DNA of 64,000 nt. It comes from Impatiens glandulifera (taxonomy: Eukaryota > Streptophyta > Magnoliopsida > Ericales > Balsaminaceae). Below the pieces are notes generated by a model. The model was given only the letters and a program-made list of their open reading frames with translations. It ran no database searches and was not told where the DNA came from. The stretch lies in contig NC_061862.1 in assembly GCF_907164915.1 (NCBI RefSeq), positions 29,901,151-29,965,150 of the forward strand. The letters run 5' to 3'. Position numbers and translations under genes: made by a program. Below, in pieces: positions 1 through 12,088 of this stretch (position 1 is the first letter of the stretch; every line of letters begins with the position of its first letter).

Positions 1-165
1 TTATTTCGGGTTAGTCGGGTTGGTCGGGTTGGTCTGGGTTCGGGTTTGAGTTTGTTGTTTTCAGGTTGATTCAGGTTCGGGTCGAATTCGGGTTGAAAAT
101 TTTGTTATAATGCACCTCTTCAACTCGAACCCACCTGAATTGACACCCCTAATTTTGAAATATTA
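1..165. repeat. GGGTT/TCGGG-rich dispersed repeat
   Basis: The first ~100 bases are built from short degenerate units of the type GGGTTGGTCGGG and GGTTCGGGT, followed by a stretch ending in TTGACACCCCTAAT. This composition is common in dispersed plant repeats. No ORF or element boundary is visible, and the left side is cut by the window. Confidence 0.4.
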
Positions 166-2100
166 TTTATAAGACTAATGATCTTAATTTATATATAAAA
201 TTTTATTTATATTATAATTTTATTTAACATAACTATTGAATAATCTATTTAAATTTATAAATTTATTTTGAATAGTAAAATTATACACAGTTATTTAATC
301 GTTATTTTAAATTAAATATATTATAAATAAATAATTATTTTTTTAAAAATTTTTATCATAAAATTATTATTTATAAAATATTTTATTTTAAGTTATCATT
401 AATTTTAAGAATTATAAATAAATTATATATATATACTAAATTATTAATCTCATTAATTTTAAAATATATTATTAATTATTAATTTAAAATATTTATTAAT
501 TTAAAATATAAAATATATATATTATAAAATAATAATTAATACAAAAAAAGATTTAATTGATAAAAATTAATGAGATGATTATTTTTTCATTAATTGAATA
601 AATATAATATATTTTGAACTTTTATTATTGTGTTATGGTTGTAAATAAATAAAACAAATGATACACTTTATTATTATTTTTAATTTAGTGAGAGGTTGTG
701 CAACAATTGACTTGGCATGAGTTTAGTAAAGAATTAAAAAGATTTTTAGTCTTAACAATTATTGCATGCTTTTCATTAAAGAGAGCTTGATCAGTTTCAT
801 GGCAGACGATACTTAATTATATTGCCTTGGTAGCCGTGACGCTTTATGTGACTTCAAAACTTTAAGGCCTTATTGAATGAGTTACTGAATTGAGGTATTT
901 ATTTGAAAATTTTATTTATGATTAAAGTGTTGTTGTAAACAAAGAAAAATGGTTCATTGTAGATAGACAACAAATGTTAGATGAGAGGTTTGAGAAGTTG
1001 GTATTGATGCTATTATACTTGGTGAGGTACAAATTAATATTCAGACACAAAAAAACAATTGATCTTAGATTTTTTTCTTTCAATTTGTTGGTTTGGAATT
1101 TTGAATACTCATTATTACATTAATAATATTTTAATGATCAAACTACTTGATTCATTTTATTTTATTTTAAACAAATTTTAAACATAAAACAATATTTTAT
1201 TACAAATCTCAAATAGATATTTTTTTTTTATGTAACTAGGTTTTCTTTATATAAAATAAAGTCAAATTAAAGGAAGTGAAACTAATTAAGGAATCCGTGA
1301 CAATAATAAAAGACTAGTTAGGAATGTTTTGGATTTATATAATTATAAACTAAAATTTATTTAAGATTAGAAAGTTATGTCTATTTAGGTATAACTTGTT
1401 TGAATTAATAATACATTTTAAGATGTTTTTAATAAAAATAGAAATTAAACTTTTGATATTTTAGTCTAGACTCCTTACATTTAAGTTATGATTTATATAA
1501 TATCTTTTATTTATAAATATATATTTTTAATGTTTATTTTTATCTATTAATCACAAAATTAAATTTACAAATTTATTAATAGACAATGTCAGTTAGATAT
1601 CCATTAATTCTCGCGTGCCTTGCAGTTTTGTCCACTAAAATTAACATCCCCCATTGTACAAGTCAACATCTACCTTTTTTAATTCCTACCAATAATAATC
1701 CACTAACTTTTTCCCTTCTCTCATTAATGAACAGTTAATTAAATAAATAAATACAAAAAATGAAAACTATATTTAATGGCAAGAAGATAGTTAGACAGGT
1801 AAATGTAATAAATTTTATTGTGAGTTGATTTCAACTTATTTTATCTTTAATTGGTGACATAAAATCTTTAGAAGATCTAAAAAAAAACAATTTACAAGCT
1901 AACTTGATGTAACAATTTAGTGCATGACTTGGGGTTTTCTCATTTTTTTCATTGTGAGGACTTCAACTGTTCATTTACTTTGGAAAATGCCTCTAGTGCA
2001 TGACTTGAGGGTTTTTATTTTTATTTTTAGAAAATGCCTCTAGCATTTGTCTAAGTCTTGTTTTTCACTTTTTTTAGTGGAAAATTCTCCAAGCACTTGT
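166..2100. other. AT-rich intergenic DNA, nothing recognised
   Basis: This is very AT-rich sequence with long A and T runs and (TA)n tracts, most extreme at 180-560. There is no ORF of useful size on either strand, no element terminus and no RNA gene that I can recognise. Confidence 0.5.
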
Positions 2101-5100
2101 CTATGATTTTTCAATATTTTTAGTGTAAGTTAAGGCGTGCATTGATCTCTCGTTTTTGAACGAATCCCAGATCAAAATATGTTCGGAATCTAACTTCAAG
2201 TGTCACTTTTGGACCGTCTCAAAAGGAGGCCATTTTTTTCTTATATTTTTGTTCGACACGAAGATCATCAATAATGCACTTGAATTCGTGTTCTCGCGAT
2301 TATTTTGAAAAATATTTTGTGTATGAAAGAGAATTTTCTACCCGCCAAACATCATTTCTGACGTCTTAATCAAGCTTCTACTTTGCGCCACGTGCTTTGG
2401 AAATTCGTCCCGCTACCTTTATTATATTTTTTATTTGAGAGATTCTTCTTCATTATCGACTTGAGTTCTTATGGTACTCGAGGGTACTATATGACAGAAT
2501 CGGTACACTCGTGTTGCTTTTGAGGCACATCAAGACACAAGTATGAATAACATCGAATGGTGATTTCAATGTCTCATCCACTTTGAGTATTATTATATAT
2601 TTTTTGTTTTTGTTTTGTAGTGACCCAGTATATATGATAGAATCGATACAAATATGATCTTGCTTTTAGTAATCATGACGAGAGTTTGGGTGAGTACTGC
2701 ATGATGATTTCAAAATCTCAACCATGTGGGAAACTTTGTTTTCTTTCGTTTTTTGAAATATGGGTATATTTGACATAATCTATACACTCACGTTCATTCT
2801 TTTAGGCAATAAAGACAAGAGTCTAGATGAACACGCAATGATGATTTTAATGTCTCAACCTTGATGACTACTTTAACTCATTTATTATTAATTATTTTTT
2901 TCAAGTCTAGAGTTTCGAGTCATCTCCCTTTTTTGAAACATTTTTTATTTTCTTTTAGGAAGCATAACAATATTATTTATTCACGTGGTTTGAGCTTAGG
3001 CTTTGAATTTTTTCACGAGCTTCTTTTTTTTAAGAATTAACAGCGAGTACACGAAACGATGCAATCAGATATCCTTTGCTCGAACTGTCTAGGAAATTAT
3101 CGAGTTTATTTTGAAACGATCATCGAAAGGACACTCTCATCTTGACTCGTACTTGTTTTCTAATATCCGTTTTATTTTTTTTCTTGTCTTCCTTTTATAA
3201 GATAGTAATCTTGGCAACCTTTCTTTACATTATTTTTTGGAAAATGAATGGTTATAACTGGGCCTCGAAAAAAGGCTGCCTACGTATCTCTTGAGAGAGG
3301 ATTCAGGTTGAAACGTAGTTCAAAGTGCAAAAGTGTTAGTTTTATTTTGGAAATGCCCTTATTGTGAACTAGGGTTTTATTATTCTTTTTTTTTTTCATT
3401 TTTGTAATGCCATAGTGTGAACTAATTTTCTTTGAACTACGTTAGAATGCATCTTACATCATAAATTTTCTTTTATTGTATGACTTAGAATGCGTTATTG
3501 GGGATAAATGTCTTATATTGCATCGTTTTTTTTTTTCATCTTTTAAGGTTAGACCTTTATTCGTGTTTTATGAAGAATGCTACTAGTCTTGACTTAGAGA
3601 CTTGTTTTTTTTAAATTAAGAATATTGCCTTCTTTGTTTTTTTGAAGAGAAATGACGATTATGACCAGGCCTAGTGAATGAACTGCCTACGTATCTTTTG
3701 GTACAAAAATTAGGTCTTTGTGGTCATGATAATTGTTTTTTCATTTGTTTTTATTTTTAAGATGTCATAGTGTATGAACTATGAATTCATTTTATTAGAA
3801 AATCACTTAGCATGAAAACTACGATTTTATTGTCATTTATTATTATGATGATTTTCTTTTTTCTTTTTAGTTGTTTTTCATTCATCATCTTTTTAGAAAC
3901 TAGAGTTTCATTTTGTTGATGCTGTTATCATTTTTTTATGTTTGTTGATGCTCATATTTTCAATATAAATGGTGTTAATGTATGTATATGCAAATGAAAT
4001 CCTATAAAGGGTTAATCGTCTCCAAATTCTTCATTCATGTCATTTTAGACTTCCAAGTGTACCATCAATTAAGTATGTGAAGGAATACTGCGCTTATGTT
4101 ATCTGCGAGATCCATACTTGTCTTCTATGATTTACTTTGTATGTTTGACTCACTAGTTCGAGTAGACGTTACGATTCTTCTTTCATGAATATCGTCCTTG
4201 AGTTTTGAGCCGTAATCCGGCCTTGGAACTAGGGTCATTTCTTATGATCAAGAGATCATGTCCTAGTTTTGTGCTTATGTATTCTAGGATGCCCTTCATC
4301 ATCTTTCATGATTTATCTTGAATGTTTGACTCACTAGTTCGAGTAGACATTGAGATTCTTCTTCCACAAGAATCGTTTTGGAGTCTAAGTCATGGTCACA
4401 GTCTTGAAACCTAGAGTTATTTCTTATGATTGAGAGATAATGTCTTAATTTAAGATTAATATAACAAACGCAATTATTGTCGACTTCAGATTTATATTGG
4501 ACATTGTCACTTGCTCGAGTCGCTCCGAGATGTCATATGAGTAACTTTTTAGGGCTTTGTCAAAACTATAATAGGCTTCTCATTGATGAAGTGCATTATC
4601 TCTCAATTTTTATACCGAGTTAGCATTTCTCGCATGCTTGCTTATCTATAATGCATTGATCCATTTATATGATTGGATGTTCTAGCTATCATTTTGTTTG
4701 AATGGAATAAAATGTTCTTCAAAAGAATTTAACAAGGACACTTTAAGTTTGTTGAGCATATTAGTGTATAAGACGTTGATGTGCGATGTACATTCTTGTC
4801 CTTGTATTCGATCTTCAGTTGAGCTCTTGGGATCTGAAGTTGTGGGTCGTGATCAAGAGATCATATCCTCGATTAGAGGTTGATGAATAGGCACGACCAT
4901 CTTGAATCACATATTCGTCCTTATCATCTTCGCATACTTGGATTGCTTCGAGATGTCATCATGTATACATATGGTATCTTTTTAAAACTCCATCAAACTA
5001 TAATATGCTTCCCATCAATAAAGTGCACCATCTCTTGATTTGTACATCGAGTTAACATTTTTTGCATACTTGTATATCAACAATGCTGTCTCCATTATCA

Positions 5101-6691
5101 TATTATTAGCTTTTTAGTTACTTCATTTCTTTGAATTAATTTAAAGATTCTTCAAAAGGATAAAATGGGCTTACGTAAATGATATTATGCATACCAATGT
5201 ATAGGAATTTGAGTAAACAGTTTCCATTCTCGTCCTTGCGTTTCACATGATCGTTGTGTAGATTGAGAAATGTATTTGTCCAGATGACATGATTGTCCTT
5301 GTCTCGAAGCAAGGGAAAGTTAAAATGGCATAAACGCATCTTATGGAGTCATGACCCTTCAATGTCTATGCATTTCAAATGTTGTGCATGTGAAGCCTAA
5401 TCAACTATGTGATTTTTATGATGATTTCAATAGATGGATCTTGTTTTTGATTCGTCATGAATAACTTCTAGATCTATAAAGTTAGTTAAGAAGAGAAGTC
5501 AGTCAATCATATGACAACCCGTGTCGTCATTTATGCATGTACGTGTCTTAAGAAGAAATATGCGCACATTTTATAACTTGTCGTTTTTATTTAAAATAAA
5601 AGTATTTAAATGTGGGGTTAGTAGTAAACAATATAAACCGTCACAAGTATTCAACCCTTATCTCCACCTTACAAATGCACACAATGTTTTTCAAAGTATA
5701 AGAAAGGGTTTCCGTTCAATGAAAATAAAATAAAATTGAGTCTTCTTTGATATTCTTCTTTCCTCGTCATTTGGTCTTTCATGTTCTTCATTTTCTTTGG
5801 CATGCCTCTTGTAGGACCGTCGCCATCTCCGTGTTTTTCTGCTCGGAAGAGTAAAAGACATATGGATTGTGGCCGATCATAACCTTTATGACTAAGTTGT
5901 TCCTCAAAGGGCGCTATCTCTCTTAGCTTGATCATTTCATAGGAAATCCAACAACATTTGAGATAGGCGGTCCGAACGACTAACATCGTAGCGTTGACCA
6001 TAAACCTACCTATAAAACAAAAACCAAAGACAAACAACATTTTTTTAAATGGTCATAATGTACTCGTGTGCGCCTATTTTAACTAAAATGCATACAAGTA
6101 TTTACATAAGTATAATAGGCACATAAAGGATTTTGACGTGGTTCTATCGATTGGAACGACGATCGACGAGTCATGGTAGTAGTGTCCGGTTTTTGTGTCT
6201 AGGTGAAATCATAAGAGAGAGTTAACTCTTGACATATCAAGCGAAGCCATCAATGCAAGAGAGCATACCATCAATCGGGAATTTCTCCCCCCGCCTTTTA
6301 GTGCTACATTTAAATGGCAAACTCACTAAAAATGTGGAAGAGGGGATCAATCACAGAATTTAAGTCAAACTCACGGAACATCACTTAAGCATTTGGAACA
6401 GTTCGTCATTCCTCATTGGATAATCTTTGCACATAATACTATATGTGTACAGATGATATCGCACAACACACATCGTGTACTACCTCAAAATAAAAGGAGA
6501 TATGCCAAGATTAGAACCAATGCACGTAGAAAAACGAAGTTGGGCGATGTACCCATTTTCGTCTTTATTTATTATTTTTCTCTTTTAATTTTATTTCTAC
6601 TTTTACTTTTTAAATTTTTTGTTGTTGAAGGTGTAATATATTATTCTTAAAATGACAAATTTTTTTTATTTCAAGTTAAGCATCAGTTACT
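2101..6691 (-). repeat. Degenerate non-coding repeat region, possibly the interior of an old Tat/Ogre-type element
   Basis: There is no coding capacity; ORFs here are under 125 codons and resemble nothing. The motif TGCCTACGTATCT occurs twice (3278-3290 and 3690-3702), each time after a stretch reading like ATGACCAGGCCT. I have seen this signature in dispersed plant repeats. Two pairs of diverged internal duplicates lie at 4120-4195/4305-4380 and 4556-4655/4976-5075. If the primer-binding-like site at 6692-6709 is real, this would be the interior of a non-autonomous element on the minus strand. That assignment is inference, and no matching second LTR was found to the left. Confidence 0.35.
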
Positions 6692-6709
6692 CCCCAGTAG
6701 AGTCGCCAG
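6692..6709 (-). other. Candidate primer binding site (tRNA-Arg type)
   Basis: The minus strand reads TGGCGACTCTACTGGGGA. This resembles the tRNA-Arg-complementary primer sites I associate with Ogre/Tat Ty3/gypsy elements. Seven bases to the right (plus coordinates) a TGTAATACC boundary could be the end of a minus-strand 5' LTR. Confidence 0.4.
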
Positions 6710-6716
6710 AAAAGTT

Positions 6717-8000
6717 GTAATACCAAAAATCGACCCTTTCTAAGAAGGGGTTCTCGTTACTCGATAGTCGTGCCCCATAACTCACATTCCTCTCGAGTCT
6801 CGAGTGAGACGAGGAACACAAATGGTAAGTTTGATTAGAGTACATTTAAAACATTGACTTAGACTAACTTTGACTTTTTTAGAGTTGCTACGTAATATAC
6901 TACTTGAGAAATTAGGAAAGAAAAATATTTTGAATATTCAAGCATGTTTTAGAGATTTTGTTCTTGGCCCAATGCTTGGTTACACATTAGAAAGGGCTCT
7001 CACACTATATCTTACATTTAAAACATTGACTTAGACTAATTTTTACTTTTTTAGAGTTGCTACCTTATCTACTACTCGAGAAATTAGGAAAGAAAAATAT
7101 TTTGCATATTCAAGCACGTTTTAGAGATTCTTTTCTTGGCCCAGTGCTTGGTTACACATTATTTATTTATTCAATCCTAGGGCATGTATCTAAAGGTAAT
7201 CCAAGCCTAAATATGTGTCTGGTTTTGTATCGTTTTGTTCCTAAGACATGTGTCTATTTCATGGTCATAAATATAAAACATAATGAAATAAAATAAGATA
7301 CTAGTACTTGTGAGAGAGAAAGGGAGGCTCGAAAAATAAAGTTACAAAATTCCTAAATGTCTAAGAATGACCACGCCTAAGCCGAGAATTAGTACTTCTC
7401 TTCCTTCTTCCTCCTTATTTTCTTTTTTCTTTCTTGATTTTGTAAGCGACCTCCATGGCAATTTTAGGGTTTCTCCCTCCTTTTATCATTCTATTCGTTG
7501 AAGGATCTCAGTCACTAGGAAGAACTACGCCTTAAGGCCTCGTGATCCTCTTGCCTCAAGGTTGTTTAATTCTTTGCTCTAAATGATTTGTCCAAAAAAT
7601 CAGAATTTTTTTCTTCCAAATGAGGATTTTGCGTTTGATGATAGAAAGAATCGAGGAGAGAGTAATAGATGAATGTAAAATAAAGGGAAAAAGACGCTTG
7701 CATCTGTTGTGTATTGCCTTTGGGATAAAGAAAGGGACTGAAGCCTAATCGTCTTCTATTCTTTTACAATTGAACCCTAAGCTATCATTAGGGAAATTTG
7801 ATGAATTGACCCTAATAATGCCCTTAATTGGGGAAATGACCAGCGCCCCATTAAACTTGTAGAAATGATCACTTCCCATTTTTCGGACGAAAATTCCCCT
7901 TTTTTCATTTCTTTCTTCCCCGTCTTCTCCTCATTCTCTCTAAACTCAAACCTAAACGACGAACGGTGAATGACGATGGACAGCCACAATGAACAACAAA
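6717..8000 (-). repeat. Possible LTR remnant with an internal 149-bp duplication; no gene
   Basis: The left edge (TGTAATACC) abuts the candidate primer site. A 149-bp unit at 6841-6989 is repeated at 7013-7161, period 172, with roughly a dozen differences. It contains GAGTTGCTAC...GAAATTAGG, a pattern seen in Tat-type LTR repeats. The right edge is not defined, and no gene is visible from 7162 to 8000. Confidence 0.35.
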
Positions 8001-8016
8001 CGGTGACGACACAACC

Positions 8017-8560
8017 ATGAGCACGAGCACGATGGTGGAAATTGTTATACTTCTGTTCTCTTCTTCCTCGACCATTGTTTGTTGTTTGTATAGCTCGTTA
8101 AAAATAGTATGGTCGCGAGATGAGCGTGCCACCGCGAGACGCGACCATACCATTTATAATGAACAATTCATAATGGTATGGTCGCGTCTCACGACGACAC
8201 GCTCTTCTCGCAACGACACGCTCGTCTTGCGACGGAGCAATCGTCTCGCGACGACGTGCACGTTTTGCAACAACGCCATTTTGAATGTATAATTGCATGA
8301 CTTCAATGGTATGATCGCGTCTTGCGATGACCGAATGTCTCGTGACAATACGATTGTCTCGCTATGACGCGCTCGTCTCGCAACGACGCGCTCGTCTCAC
8401 GAAGACACCATTTTTAATGAATAATTGCATGACTTCAATGGTGTGGCCGCGTCTCGCGACGAAATGCTCGTCTCGCGACCATACCATTAATAATGAATAA
8501 TGAATAATTGCATGAGTTCAATTTTATGGCTGCGTCTCGCGACGATTCCTTATTCTAATA
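8017..8560. repeat. GC-rich inverted-repeat cluster (TCTCGCGACGA repeats)
   Basis: Many copies of TCTCGCGACGA-like units in both orientations sit in otherwise AT-rich DNA. A clear inverted repeat has 19-bp arms at 8136-8154 and 8172-8190 around a 17-bp AT-rich centre. A related copy in reverse orientation is at about 20157-20205, beyond the MULE transposase gene, so the motif may belong to that element's subterminal DNA. ORFs predicted here are by-products of the repeat. Confidence 0.6.
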
Positions 8561-8570
8561 GTATTATTTT

Positions 8571-8803
8571 TCCATTCATTGTTTTCAATTGCAGCAGCTG
8601 AAGTATTCTTTTTGTATAATGGAGAGTGAAAAATTGCTGATGGTACAATGTCTTTTCATGCAAATTCATCCATTCATTGTTTTCAATTGCAGCAGCTGAT
8701 GTATATTTTTTGTGTATTGAAGAGTGAAAAATTGCTGATGGTACAATGTATAATAGTATTATTTATCCATTCATTGTTTTCAATTGCAGTAACTGAAGTA
8801 TTC
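8571..8803 (+). repeat. Tandem ~98-bp units at the 5' end of the MULE gene
   Basis: Units start at 8572, 8670 and 8767 (CCATTCATTG...). Each contains a T-rich tract ending in TTGCAG or a variant, and the complete units end in an ATG-proximal stretch (GAGAGTGAAAAATTGCTGATG). The third unit is split by element A and resumes at 13543, where it supplies the ATG at 13557. A transposase promoter/first-exon segment therefore appears to have been triplicated before A inserted. Confidence 0.65.
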
Positions 8804-10301
8804 TGTTAGGATCGGGGACGCCCTTGGAGGACCGGAGTGTTTCCGGTTTTAGGAAGGGTGGCCGCTTACAACAACACAACACACACTGATTGGTGATAGT
8901 CCGGTTAGAGACTAAAACCGCTCTTAACACTACACAGATTGTCACAGACTCTTGAACCGAGTTCAAGTGCGGAAATGTCCGTTTCAATCTGAAGCAACGA
9001 ATACGATTCAGATGAAGTTTATAAGGAGTCGGTTTAAGGAGTATGTATAGACCGTTTTGATTATTAGAGTAGGATTATATTTCGGTTAACGTATATCGGT
9101 TTTGGAGTAAATAAGCGGGAAATAAATAAAAGACACGAGACAAGATTTTTTATGGATGTTCGGAGCAAACCTTCCTACGTCACCCCTTCACAGATTATGA
9201 GAAGGATCTCTACTAACTTGAATGTTACAACATTCACACAATGTCGAACGAGCCTTAATCGCTACTCGTCGGTTACACCACTCACTATGATGTAATACAA
9301 TAACACAACACAATACAACTTTCGGTAAATGAAACAATAGATTTCTTTCTCTCTTAATAACTTTTTGAAACGTTTTGGACAATTTGATACTTTTATTCCT
9401 TGCTCTTGGATTACTTCTTCCTTGCCTTCTATTTATATGAAAAATATGACAACGGTCATATTTTCTCTCTCCAGGAGATTGGCCGCTGGAAACCGGTAAT
9501 GATCAAGAGGCTTGCACGCTTTCCCTCTTGGACAGATCAATTTGGACACATGGCAGACATGCGCTTAGCCGGTTTGCATGTTGGACACATGGTAGACATG
9601 TTCTTAGCCGGTTTGAATGTTGGACACATGGCAGACATGCTCTTAGCCGGCCGTCTGCCTGACAGCTATCTGGAGATTGCTTCTGGATTTGGACAAGCAT
9701 GCCTGACAGCTACCTGCTGCCTGGAGATTGCTTCTGGATTTTGATTACTCATTTAATAACCAGAGCTTAGCTTGATAACATTTAATCAACCGGAACATTT
9801 ATGACCGGAACATATTTATGACTGAGCGGCTCATTTAATAACCGGAACATTTATGACTGAGCGGCTCATTTAATAACCGGAACATTTATGACTGGAGCGG
9901 CTGCATTAAGTGTCGGTTGACCGGAGCCTTCTTTCATTAAATGCCTGTTTGACCGATCTCCTAACTAAACTCCAGTTGACCAACCGGTTGACTGAACTTC
10001 TTGGACGAACCGGTTGACCGAGCCGGTTTGACCGATCTCCTAACTGGGCTCTAGTTGACCAACCAGTTGACTGAACTTCTTGGCCGAACAGCTTCTTGTT
10101 ATATTTAAACCAATTAATATACTTGATATAACTTAGCGGTTTAACATATATATTTGAACTTAGTTTTATCTATTTATTAAACTTTTCATAAGTTATAACA
10201 ATTATTTTCTATCAATTTCTCCTTTTTGATTATTTAGAATAAATATTCAAAAATCGTAATGTGTGGCCAGTTTAAAATTAATCTACTTAATTTTTCTATC
10301 A
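8804..10301 (-). repeat. Element A 3' LTR
   Basis: About 1.5 kb, TGTTAGGATC...TATCA on the plus strand. It contains three 39-bp units (GGACACATGG...) at about 9542-9650, where the partner LTR has two, and repeated ~36-bp units (AACCGGAACATTTATGACTG) at 9790-9900. A TATA box on the minus strand lies at 9430-9437. The ORFs at 9400-9744 and 9503-9700 are LTR reading frames, not genes. Confidence 0.85.
9430..9459 (-). promoter_or_regulatory. Element A LTR promoter: TATA box and MYB-like palindrome
   Basis: On the minus strand TATAAATA (9430-9437) lies just downstream of the palindrome ATGAC-CGTT-GTCAT (9446-9459). The centre contains CAACGG, a plant MYB core. The same pair recurs in the LTRs of C and D, with a variant in G. 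Confidence 0.6.
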
Positions 10302-10440
10302 ATTTCTCCCTTTTTGATTATTTAGAATAAATATTCAAAACTTGTAAGGTGTGGCCGGTTTAAAATTAATCTACTTAATTTTTCTATCAATTTCTCCCTT
10401 TTTGATTATTTAGAATAAATATTCAAAACTTGTAATGTGT
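10214..10440 (-). repeat. Element A: tandemly multiplied polypurine tract/U3-start module
   Basis: The polypurine tract (minus strand ATCAAAAAGGGAGAAAT) is present at 10215, 10302 and 10390 with period 87-88 bp. The copy at 10302 adjoins the LTR. Each is followed on the minus strand by a (T)AGAAAAATTAAGTAGATT-type U3 start. Multiplied polypurine tracts are a known Sirevirus trait. Confidence 0.75.
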
Positions 10441-10595
10441 GGCCGGTTTTTAAAAATCTTATATTTGTTTGGCCGGTTTTAAAGAGCTTACATTTGTTTG
10501 GCCGGTTTTAAAGAGCTTACACTTGTTTGGCCGGTTTTAAAGAGCTTATATTTATTTGACCGGTTTTAAAAAGCTTATATTTGTTTGGCCGGTTT
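10440..10595. repeat. 29-30-bp tandem array (TTGGCCGGTTTTAAAGAGC)
   Basis: Five imperfect units of 29-30 bp lie between the multiplied polypurine tracts and the end of the coding remnant of element A. They look like further amplification of the U3-derived GGCCGGTTTTAAA motif. Confidence 0.75.
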
Positions 10596-10648
10596 TTGGG
10601 AAAACGGTTTGGTTTAAAGGAGAACTTTATTTTTCTAACGATTTTTCT

Positions 10649-10831
10649 TCAAATTTTGTAATCTAACAATCCTAAAATATTTCTAAGGGAAGAAAACTTA
10701 GACTCGAGAAGTGGCTTTGTGAGGATGTTAGCCACTTCATTCTTGTTCCCTTCATGTGATGTGTTCTTCAGCAGCCGGCTGTCCGGATGCAATGTTGTCT
10801 CTTCCAAGCTTATGTCTTGATTTACCTGCAT
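10649..10831 (-). pseudogene. Element A: C-terminal remnant of copia RNase H/pol
   Basis: Sixty codons. The last ~35 residues carry the conserved end of copia pol (N-EVA-ILTKPL-E-KF--LRNILGLLD), closely matching the ends of pol in elements C (29734) and D (42436). Everything upstream in pol is deleted. The join to gag falls beside TGCAG at about 10830, the position where C and D have a TTTTTTGCAG motif at the gag-pol boundary. Confidence 0.75.
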
Positions 10832-12040
10832 TTATAGACAATAAAGAATCTGGTCCCCATTTTTCTTTGGGTCCGTGACTTATTAGTCCCTTGGGAATCC
10901 AGACTTTAATAAGTCGGATAAATTTCCCGGTTATGGTTCTAATTTCTTTTCCGGTGCTTGGCTTGACATCTCTATGTCTTAAGAGTGCCTTATTTTGTGG
11001 TGACTTTTGATTAATTTTATGTGAGTGTGTATCGGTTTGTTTACCTACTGGCCGGTTGGCTTTCCTTCTCTTAGGATGAAGCCATTTTTCCGAGTCAGTT
11101 GGACTTACATATTTTATTTCTTTTTCCGGTTTTGAGTCACGTTGTGCCTCATTGTCGGTTGATGAACTCTTGACAAATCTTATGAAAGGAAGATTGTCTT
11201 TTGTGAGTTTCATCCCGTTGGATGATTGTGAGTGGCGGATTTGTTATAACCAATACCAAATTTACATTTGGGATGTCTTTGGTAATTAGACATCTGGTTT
11301 ACCGCTTCACTAGATCTCTTCCAAGAAGCCGTGACATATTTGATTCTCTCATTTTCTTCGGTTAACGATTGGACTGTCTCTTTGAGCTTCTCATTCTCTA
11401 AGGACCGTCCAACCGGTTCGTAAGTCTCGGTTCCGCTTGGCTCACCAGCTGTACCACTTGACTTTCCGGTTTCATATTTTGTTTGGGTCGGTATTAAAAC
11501 AGACAATTTTTTGAACTCATCGACCATGTCATTGAGTGCAATAACTAAGTCTTCTTTAGTAAATTCTTCAGAAGAGAAATCAAATACCTCAGATTCTTTC
11601 TCAGCCGCGAAGCATGTATCGGCTTTATCATCGCCGTCGCTAGATGATGAGTCGTCCGAATCGCTATCGGCCCATTTGCTATTGATTTCATAAGCTATCA
11701 GAGCCTTATGATCTTTCCGCTTCTCCTTTATTTGGTCGCTACCCTCACACAGTTGGATCAACTTCTCCCAAATTTCTTTAGCAGAAGAGCACAATTTGAT
11801 CTTACTAAACATGTTTTTGTCCAACGACTTGAACAAAATGTTTTTGGCAACATTATCCAAGTTATTCATCTTCTTATCTTCCGTCATCCATTTGTATCTT
11901 GGCTTATCAATCTTTATCGGGCCATCGGTAATAACATACCACATGTCATCGTCTTGTGAGGCCAAATGCACTTCCATCCGTATCTTCCAATCAACATATT
12001 CTTCGATGCAGAACATGGGGGGCTCGTTGATGAAAGACAT
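10752..12040 (-). pseudogene. Element A: gag (capsid) with internal deletion
   Basis: The ATG at 12040 begins a copia-type gag (PPMF---Y-DWKIRMEVHL, then DDDMW-VITDGP). The N-terminal ~105 residues align well with the gags of C, D and E. After CEGSDQIKE the frame jumps to a serine/aspartate-rich segment (SDSDDSSSSDGDD), so the middle of gag and the CCHC zinc knuckle are missing. A stop after residue 276 (11210) is followed by the rest of the tail in another frame (to 10752). The tail matches the gag C-terminus of D (NLPFIRFVKSSS, then a RLIKVWIPKGLI-type end). The product could not package RNA through a zinc knuckle. Confidence 0.85.
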
Positions 12041-12074
12041 GATGGTATTCGGTTGCTTGAGTGTTAAGAACCTC

Positions 12075-12086
12075 GCTCTGATATCA
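12075..12086 (-). other. Element A primer binding site (tRNA-iMet)
   Basis: The minus strand reads TGATATCAGAGC, one change from the usual TGGTATCAGAGC, two bases inside the 5' LTR. It fixes the element's orientation. Confidence 0.85.
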
Positions 12087-12088
12087 CT

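Noticed and set aside
5669..6040. 123-codon minus-strand ORF in the left region
   Set aside because: No recognisable domain, surrounded by degenerate repeats and several overlapping frames; chance ORF.
9400..9744. 114-codon ORF in the element A LTR (and its twin at 12690-13022)
   Set aside because: It is present in both LTRs, has different lengths because of repeat-unit number, and contains the TATA-proximal region. It is a by-product of LTR sequence.
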